Under the pieces are notes generated by a model that saw nothing but the letters and a program-made list of their open reading frames with translations, did no database searches and was not told the origin of the DNA. Positions 58,977-64,000 of a DNA stretch of 64,000 nt are shown piece by piece (position 1 is the first letter of the stretch; the number at the start of each line of letters is the position of its first letter). Origin of the DNA: Acetobacter musti (lineage in GTDB: Bacteria; Pseudomonadota; Alphaproteobacteria; Acetobacterales; Acetobacteraceae); the NCBI RefSeq assembly GCF_011516835.1, contig NZ_WOTB01000001.1, positions 235,053-299,052 of the forward strand. Direction: 5' to 3'. The position numbers and the translations under genes are program-made.

Positions 58977-60040
58977 CAGTCCTGCCGGATAGCCAGAGGA
59001 GCTCCCCGCCGCACCGCAACAATATCCGCCAGAATGGAAACAGCTATTTCCTGTGCGCCGACCGCTCCGATCGGCAGACCCACAGGCCCCCGTATCTTCT
59101 TCAGCAGGGTTTTCGCCACACCATTCTCGCTCAGACGGCTCAGCCGCGCCGCATGAGTCCGCCGCGATCCCAGGGCGCCAACATAAAACGCCGCGCTCTT
59201 AACGGCTTCCGTCAGCGCGGGATCATCGAGCTTTGAGTCGTGCGTCAGCGTCACGATAGCTGTCCGGGAGTCGATCTTCAGGGCAGCAATCGCCTCATCC
59301 GGCCAGTCCGCAATAAGCGATGCATCGCGAAAGCGCTCAGGCGTCGCCAGATCACCCCGCGGATCGATCACGATCGTCTCGAAACCCATCGCCCGTCCCA
59401 TTGTCGTCAGCGCCTGCGCGATATGCACCGCGCCAATGACGACCAGCCGCACAGGCGGACAGATGCTCTGCCAGAACCAGCCCGGCTCGCTCCCGCCACC
59501 CAGCCTGACGCATTTCCCGGCTCCGGCCTTCCGTCCCGCCGCCAGAATGTCGGACGGCACCGGATCTGATCCGGCCGTTTCCTCCCCTTCGCCGAAGACG
59601 GCATGATGCTGCCCGTCAAAAGACCGCACGAGCGTGAGCGCCGTTCGCTCACGCATCCCCCGGATGATTCCCTCCAGCAGAGCGTGGCTGAATGTCCCCT
59701 GAGGAGACGCAGGACCACGGAACGCCTCCACAAAAACACTCAGACTGCCGCCGCAGGCCAGCCGGATGCCCCATTCCTCCGCTCCCGCTCCGCCATAGCG
59801 AAGCAGCGCCGGAGGCGCGCCGGCGATAATCTCCCGTCCTGCCCGGATGACATCCGCCTCAACACATCCTCCGCTGACGGAGCCTTCAACCCGCCCGTCC
59901 GAACCCATGACCATCATGCTTCCCAGAGGTCGCGGAGAACTGCCGGACATGCCGGCAACCGTCGCAAGCGCGACACCATGGCCACCGGCAAGCCACCGAT
60001 GAGCATAATGGAAAGGATCGGCAGGCAATCTGTCTGACAT
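58901..60040 (-). CDS. xdhC: XdhC-family molybdenum-enzyme maturation protein
   Basis: About 379 residues. The N-terminal XdhC/CoxI domain (GVALATVAGMSGSSPRPLGSMMV, GSVSGGCVEADV) precedes a Rossmann domain (VRLVVIGAVHIAQALTTMGRAMGFETIVIDPR, TAIVTLTHDSKLDDPAL, YVGALGSRRTHAARLSRL). The CxxC-like SxGC motif is present as SGGC. XdhC proteins bind molybdopterin and insert sulfurated cofactor into xanthine dehydrogenase. The frame is open to 60187; ATG 60040 matches the family start, and ATG 60079 with GAG upstream is an alternative. It leads a MobA-like/RidA gene group. Confidence 0.88.
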   Translation of the reverse strand: MSDRLPADPFHYAHRWLAGGHGVALATVAGMSGSSPRPLGSMMVMGSDGRVEGSVSGGCVEADVIRAGREIIAGAPPALLRYGGAGAEEWGIRLACGGSLSVFVEAFRGPASPQGTFSHALLEGIIRGMRERTALTLVRSFDGQHHAVFGEGEETAGSDPVPSDILAAGRKAGAGKCVRLGGGSEPGWFWQSICPPVRLVVIGAVHIAQALTTMGRAMGFETIVIDPRGDLATPERFRDASLIADWPDEAIAALKIDSRTAIVTLTHDSKLDDPALTEAVKSAAFYVGALGSRRTHAARLSRLSENGVAKTLLKKIRGPVGLPIGAVGAQEIAVSILADIVAVRRGAPLAIRQDWWSPAAGTRTSGETSCAVGAGGELL

Positions 60041-60191
60041 GGTGATGACTGTATCAGCTCGTACAGAGTGCACCAGCATCGTTCTCGCATTGGGGGGTTG
60101 CCGAAGAGGGCCATTGGGCTCATTTCTCCCTCCTGAAAGAGTCGTGTCCGGATCTGTCGTCGGGACATGCAACCGAAGAGAGGACATACCT

Positions 60192-60602
60192 ATGCCGAAC
60201 AGCTTTGATGGTGAGACAGCCTATGTCGTCGTCGATGGCGGTAAAGCGAAGTTTTTCAAGCATAAGGATGGAAAATTCGAGGAGATCGCATCCTTCGATT
60301 CCGCTAAGCACGAAGGAACACCGGGGATGACCCCGTCCGGCTCTTCCCTCGGAGAACAGAAAAAAGATGCCTTCGCCCGCGTCGTCGCTGACCGGATGAA
60401 TGAAATCACGCAGAGAAGTTCGAATCTCGACGGTTTCGTGCTGGCCGCTCCGGGCGAGGTTCTGCACGACCTTCGCGAGCATCTGTCAAAGCCCGCCCAG
60501 CAGAAACTCATCAAGACGCTGGTAAAAGATCTGACCAATATCCCGGTGAGCGAACTGCCTTCGCACTTCGATATTCCGGAAACAGGCTGGAAAACCGCCT
60601 GA
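60192..60602 (+). CDS. Host-attachment-protein family (PF10116-like)
   Basis: A 136-residue soluble protein. It begins with a strand TAYVVVDGGKAKFFKHKDGKFEEIASF, then KHEGTPGMTPSGSSLGEQKKDAFARVVADRMNEITQ, and LDGFVLAAPGEVLHDLREHL followed by the conserved KTLVKDLTNIP. This resembles the family annotated as required for host-cell attachment in plant-associated bacteria, also called baeRF-like, whose fold resembles peptide release-factor domains. GAGAGGA precedes the ATG. It is divergent from xdhC. A ribosome-associated or stress role is possible; no direct evidence here. Confidence 0.85.
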   Translation: MPNSFDGETAYVVVDGGKAKFFKHKDGKFEEIASFDSAKHEGTPGMTPSGSSLGEQKKDAFARVVADRMNEITQRSSNLDGFVLAAPGEVLHDLREHLSKPAQQKLIKTLVKDLTNIPVSELPSHFDIPETGWKTA

Positions 60603-60644
60603 CCGGAAAGCCGCGGTCAGGTTCGTGCAGAGTGAGTCGTGTCC

Positions 60645-61313
60645 ATGAGTAATGTGTGCCGCTTCGAGGTGGAAAGGATACCTGTTACTCCTTTTCACCA
60701 GAACTGCTCCCTTGTCTGGTGTCCGCAGACGAAGCACGCTTTCATTGTCGACCCCGGCGGTGACGTCGAAACGATTATGGAACGGGTGGAAGCGTCAGAC
60801 CTGACTGTGGATGCGATCCTGCTGACCCATGGCCATCTCGATCACGCCGGCGGTGCCGGGCAGTTGCGCAGCGCTCTGGAGGCCCGGCAGGGAAAGGGTT
60901 CGGTGAAGCTGATCGGTCCCTCCCGGGAAGACGAATTTCTGCTGAACTCAATAGAGACTCAGGCTGCGCATTTTGGTCTGAATGATCTGAAAAACGCCCG
61001 GCCTGACGAGTATACCGCGGACGGTGATACTCTGACCCTTCTCGGGCGTACCTACAGTGTGAGTCATGTTCCCGGCCACACGCCAGGACATGTAGTATTT
61101 TTTGACAGACAGGATGGCGTGCTGTTTGCCGGAGATACTCTGTTCAGAGGCACCGTCGGAAGAACGGACTTCCCATACGGGAATGGGAAACAGCTGATTG
61201 ACTCAATCGTCGAAAAAATCCTGCCGCTCGGTGACGATGTTGTGGTGCTGCCCGGTCATGGAGCTCCCACGACAATAGGGATTGAACGGGAGAGCAACCC
61301 GTTTCTTCGGTGA
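60645..61313 (+). CDS. Metallo-beta-lactamase-fold hydrolase (YcbL/glyoxalase-II-like)
   Basis: A 222-residue binuclear zinc hydrolase. The zinc motif THGHLDHAGG, the second His in VPGHTPGHVVFF, the bridging Asp in FAGDTLF and the last His in VLPGHGAPT are all present. Length and the DGDTL, GRTDFPYG segments fit the YcbL-type glyoxalase II subgroup, which hydrolyses thioesters such as S-lactoylglutathione. ATG 60645 (GAGTGAG upstream) and GTG 60639 are both possible starts. The gene is followed at 96 bases by an exported DUF192 protein in the same orientation. Confidence 0.9.
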   Translation: MSNVCRFEVERIPVTPFHQNCSLVWCPQTKHAFIVDPGGDVETIMERVEASDLTVDAILLTHGHLDHAGGAGQLRSALEARQGKGSVKLIGPSREDEFLLNSIETQAAHFGLNDLKNARPDEYTADGDTLTLLGRTYSVSHVPGHTPGHVVFFDRQDGVLFAGDTLFRGTVGRTDFPYGNGKQLIDSIVEKILPLGDDVVVLPGHGAPTTIGIERESNPFLR

Positions 61314-61408
61314 CGAGGCTGAATAATTTTTTCTTCAGGATTTTGTCCGAAAAATTTTCAAACAGAGAACGCTATGTTTTGTCTCATTTCTGCGAGGAAT
61401 GTACTGTC

Positions 61409-61930
61409 GTGCAGGCACCTTTTTCGGTGAGAAACTTTCTTCCGTTCTGTCTTGCCGTCGCTTTGTATGGTGGTGTCTCCGGATCCGCTGCTCTTGCGGC
61501 TGATAATATGGGTGAACAGTCTTCCGTAGCGCAACCCGAGCTGGTGCATGAACCGCTGAGTATTCGCTCAGGCAATGGGACACATCAGTTTTCAATTGAG
61601 GTGGCAAAAACGCCGAAAGAGCAGGAAATCGGCGAGATGTTCCGGACAAATATACCTGCTGACCGAGGTATGTTGTTTGTATGGCCGTATCCGCAGCAGA
61701 GTGACATGTGGATGAAAAATACGCTCAGTTCTCTCGATATCGTTTTTATCGGCAGCGACCATCGTATCCAGTCGATCGTTGAGGATACCGTGCCTGAAAG
61801 TCTCGCTCATGTGAGCAGTCACGGGCCGGTGATTGCGACACTTGAATTGCGGGGCGGCGAGACTGCCAGGCTGGGAATTTCCGTTGGTGATACAGTGAGC
61901 GTACCGTCTCTCGACAAAAGAAAATCCTGA
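61409..61930 (+). CDS. DUF192-family exported protein
   Basis: A 173-residue periplasmic beta-barrel-like protein of unknown activity. GTG 61409 with GAGGAA upstream begins a signal peptide (VRNFLPFCLAVALYGGVSGSAALAA). The DUF192 core follows: FSIEVAKTPKEQEIGEMFRTNIPADRGMLFVWPYPQ, MWMKNTLSSLDIVFIGSDHRI and LELRGGETARLGISVGDTV. Frames to 61310 add an AT-rich segment without conservation. It follows the metallo-hydrolase gene. Confidence 0.88.
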   Translation: MQAPFSVRNFLPFCLAVALYGGVSGSAALAADNMGEQSSVAQPELVHEPLSIRSGNGTHQFSIEVAKTPKEQEIGEMFRTNIPADRGMLFVWPYPQQSDMWMKNTLSSLDIVFIGSDHRIQSIVEDTVPESLAHVSSHGPVIATLELRGGETARLGISVGDTVSVPSLDKRKS

Positions 61931-62049
61931 TACTTCTCGCGGTTTCTGATCTGCAGCCGGCCGGAGTGCAGGTCTGGTTGGACTGGATTGGGAAACGCGT
62001 GTAGCAGTCTGTCGCACGTTGTATTGGTCGGCAATAACGGGGAGCCGGA

Positions 62050-63021
62050 GTGAGTATTCTAGTAACTGGCGCTGCCGGCTTTATAGGAGCAAGAGTTTGC
62101 CAGGTATTGCTTGAGCAGGGTGCGCACGTTATCGGGGTCGATAATTTAAATAATTATTATAATACTGATCTGAAAAAAGAGCGTATTTCCACTCTCTCAT
62201 CGAGTAGATACTTCGACTTAAAAGAGGTTGATATAGAATCAGTCGATTTATCTGATCTCTTTAAGCTGGAAGAACAGCGCGAAATAACGGGTATATTGCA
62301 CTTTGCAGCACAGGCTGGTGTAAGACACTCTCTGGATGCGCCGATTGACTTTATAAATACAAATGTAAAAGGGCATATCGCAATTCTGGAGTTCGCCAGA
62401 AAACTGGCGAACCTGAAGCATCTGGTTTATGCGTCGTCATCTTCAGTATATGGCCGTAACGCAGCCCTGCCATTTCGTGAGAGTGACAGGGTCGACCGCC
62501 CTGGATCTGTTTACGCCGCCTCTAAGCGGGCTGCTGAACTGATGTCAGACTGTTACCAGCATCTTTATGGTCTTCCCCAGACAGGATTGCGTTTCTTTAC
62601 CGTATATGGTCCCTGGGGCAGGCCGGATATGGCGTATTTTAAGTTCGCGCGAGCGATTATGCGCGGGGAAACTCTTACATTATACGAAGGCAGGGAACTC
62701 GCGAGAGATTTCACTTACATTGATGACGTCGCTGACGCCGTTCTGAAGGTTCTCGCCGCCCCGCCGTCTTCAGATCAGCAACGACTTCTGAACGTCGGCA
62801 ACAATTCTCCGGAATCCGTATCATACCTTGTGACGCTTCTGGAAAAACACCTCGGCCGTAATGCGTCCGTGTCCGTGATGCCGCGTCCCGTTGCAGATGT
62901 GGAAACCACCTGGGCATCAATCGATGCAATTGAAAATCTGGCAGGCTGGCGTCCCCGGATCACACTCGACGAAGGGATCGGACGGTTTTCCGAATGGTTC
63001 TCGCGCAGTAAATATGTTTGA
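62050..63021 (+). CDS. NAD-dependent nucleotide-sugar epimerase (UDP-glucuronate 4-epimerase-like)
   Basis: A 323-residue short-chain-dehydrogenase-type epimerase. It has the NAD loop ILVTGAAGFIGARVC, the UDP-glucuronate-epimerase-like VDNLNNYYNTDLKKERI, FAAQAGVRHSLDAPIDFI, the Ser of ASSSSVYG and the catalytic YxxxK in GSVYAASKRAAEL, and FTVYGPWGRPDMAYF. The start is a GTG with GGGGAG upstream. The first 300 bases are AT-rich. It would supply UDP-galacturonate or a related sugar for surface glycans. A glycosyltransferase block is distant, at 15-20 kb. Confidence 0.9.
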   Translation: MSILVTGAAGFIGARVCQVLLEQGAHVIGVDNLNNYYNTDLKKERISTLSSSRYFDLKEVDIESVDLSDLFKLEEQREITGILHFAAQAGVRHSLDAPIDFINTNVKGHIAILEFARKLANLKHLVYASSSSVYGRNAALPFRESDRVDRPGSVYAASKRAAELMSDCYQHLYGLPQTGLRFFTVYGPWGRPDMAYFKFARAIMRGETLTLYEGRELARDFTYIDDVADAVLKVLAAPPSSDQQRLLNVGNNSPESVSYLVTLLEKHLGRNASVSVMPRPVADVETTWASIDAIENLAGWRPRITLDEGIGRFSEWFSRSKYV

Positions 63022-63595
63022 TTTTCAGAAAATTTTCAGAGTTTCTGCTTGAAATTTTTGCGGGGTAGCTTGCGATTGAAGCTGCAGATGGGACATTTGT
63101 TACGACTGACACCCGATTAAGTGGAGATAGAACCGGATTGTCGGGGCACGCCGATCGGAGGAACCGGAACAGGTGTCTGTTTTATATAGGCAGGCGTGGC
63201 TGCTGCCACTTAAGCACAGGCTTCTGACGCTTCAGTGGCCGGTGCAACCCTGACCTTATTAAGTGAAATTTTGATGCTCGGAGCAATCTCGGGCGCCTTC
63301 GTCTGACACCGGCGGCCAGCATTTCGACAATAATCGGTCTGTCTCGTTGACCGGGAGTGCCGAATTCAGGGCTCTTGTCGCGGGGCTGGTGTTCGACTGC
63401 ATGCGATCATCGGAGTGTATTCCTGATGAACGTGAACTACAGCGGCTATCTCTTGGTTCCAGAGTGAACCAGTCGGAACTGGATGCGGCGGAGTTTCTGA
63501 AACAGGCGCGATCTTCCAAGCCGGTTGTCGGATTTGCCGCCGGGCACACGGCGCCTCCAGGGCGCCGGATGGGTCATGCCATTGCCTTCGTCTGG
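63022..63595. other. Degenerate region, no intact gene
   Basis: Several interrupted frames but no continuous protein. It probably contains decayed parts of the outer-membrane efflux gene whose C-terminus is recognisable immediately after it. Composition changes from AT-rich to GC-rich along it. Confidence 0.4.
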
Positions 63596-63848
63596 TCAGC
63601 CGGCCTACCGCAAGACCATCCTGTCTGCGCAGGTGGGCACCAACCGTCGATCTTATGTACTGGCGTCGGAGCAGTATCGTCACGGGATGACGAATTTCCT
63701 CAATGTGCTCGATTCTGAGCGCCGTGTGCTGCGTTCGGAGACTGATTTCGCGGAGATCACCTCGACCGTGTCGTCTGATCTTGTGCGGCTGTATCTGGCG
63801 CTTGGCGGCGGCTGGGAGCGGGTTTTCCCGTTATCTGCCCGGGGGTGA
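63596..63848 (+). pseudogene. C-terminal remnant of a NodT/TolC-type outer-membrane efflux protein
   Basis: The last 80 residues read [68 protein letters not shown], which is the conserved end of the outer-membrane channel of RND-type efflux systems: the coiled helical pair and final GGGWE. The N-terminal barrel and lipobox are missing or frameshifted upstream. No RND pump or fusion protein is in view. Confidence 0.75.
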
Positions 63849-64000
63849 GACGAGGCATTTTTTGATTTGTGTGATTTTTCTGAAATTTAGGTGTTGACGG
63901 TGTGTGTGTAGGGGTCTTATACCCCGCTTCACCGCAGCGGCGGGGCCCTTGAAAAGCTCTTCCGGTTCGGGTAAAGTCTTCAGCCCTTTGGGGTTTAGAG
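63849..64000. other. Window end, GC hairpins, no gene seen
   Basis: Contains a potential hairpin GGGGTCTTATACCCC near 63911-63925 and CCCCGC...GCGGGG just after. The following CTTCAGCCCTTTGGGGTTTAG could be terminator-like, but nothing can be assigned because the sequence ends. Confidence 0.35.

Noticed and set aside
1..64000. tRNA, rRNA, CRISPR array or prophage
   Set aside because: No T-loop-type GGTTCGAATCC context with matching stems, no evenly spaced identical repeats with unique spacers, and no phage structural genes were seen. The interspersed R1/R2 copies are dispersed, not arrayed.

Overview
The window looks like chromosome from a high-GC alphaproteobacterium, most likely an acetic acid bacterium (Acetobacteraceae). 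That assignment rests on the mix of a glucose-fructose-oxidoreductase-like enzyme, an oxalate decarboxylase, many aldehyde/alcohol/purine oxidoreductases, TonB-dependent uptake, and a small interspersed repeat whose hairpins (GTGCCGCC...GGCGGC and GAAGCTTTTT...AAAAAGCTTC) recur between genes. It is recollection-based inference; no rRNA or tRNA is present to confirm it. There is no replication origin, CRISPR array or intact prophage in view.

Layout. 0.4-3.7 kb: FAD oxidoreductase, iron-type alcohol dehydrogenase and GntR regulator. 3.9-13.9 kb: a coherent regulon made of a TonB-dependent receptor, a minus-strand operon (periplasmic binding protein, ABC ATPase, permease, phosphotriesterase-family hydrolase, ThuA/glutamine-amidotransferase-like protein, M20 hydrolase) and a divergent LacI-family regulator. 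The same 12-bp perfect palindrome TAAACCGGTTTA lies just downstream of a sigma70-type promoter in front of both the receptor and the operon, so one repressor probably controls outer-membrane, inner-membrane and catabolic steps for one unidentified small molecule. 14-21 kb: Sel1-repeat protein, then an AT-rich start of a surface-glycan-like block (DegT/DnrJ aminotransferase, FAD protein, two glycosyltransferase-like proteins), a LysR regulator and a lipocalin-like protein.

22-31 kb: a xanthine-oxidoreductase-type locus with a fused FAD+molybdopterin subunit (1060 aa) coupled to an Fe-S-type winged-helix regulator on one strand, and a nucleobase permease plus [2Fe-2S] subunit divergently on the other; then oxalate decarboxylase translationally coupled to a DUF1275 membrane protein. 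31-43 kb: ordinary metabolic genes (aldehyde dehydrogenase, phosphotransacetylase-family enzyme, PabB, class-IV aminotransferase, VanX-type dipeptidase, GFOR-like oxidoreductase, LysR) separated by copies of the repeat. 43.5-47.8 kb: a tight operon of adenine deaminase, an isopenicillin-N-synthase-family Fe(II)/2-oxoglutarate-type oxygenase and an NCS2 purine permease. Maturation factors for the molybdenum enzyme (XdhC and a MobA-like cytidylyltransferase, followed by RidA) sit at 57.8-60.0 kb. A purine theme therefore runs through the window: adenine to hypoxanthine, then hydroxylation to xanthine/urate, with two permeases and a decayed amidohydrolase.

48.8-53.2 kb is a patch of lower GC and different codon use holding an AraC/fosmidomycin-resistance-like MFS pair, a frameshifted cation-diffusion-facilitator pseudogene, a truncated GNAT gene and a TetR/SnoaL pair with a clear operator; I read it as acquired DNA in decay. 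53.6-63.0 kb carries oleate hydratase, an amidohydrolase remnant, a lipoprotein, SMR efflux, host-attachment-like, metallo-hydrolase, DUF192 and nucleotide-sugar epimerase genes, and the window ends in the degenerate tail of an outer-membrane efflux gene.
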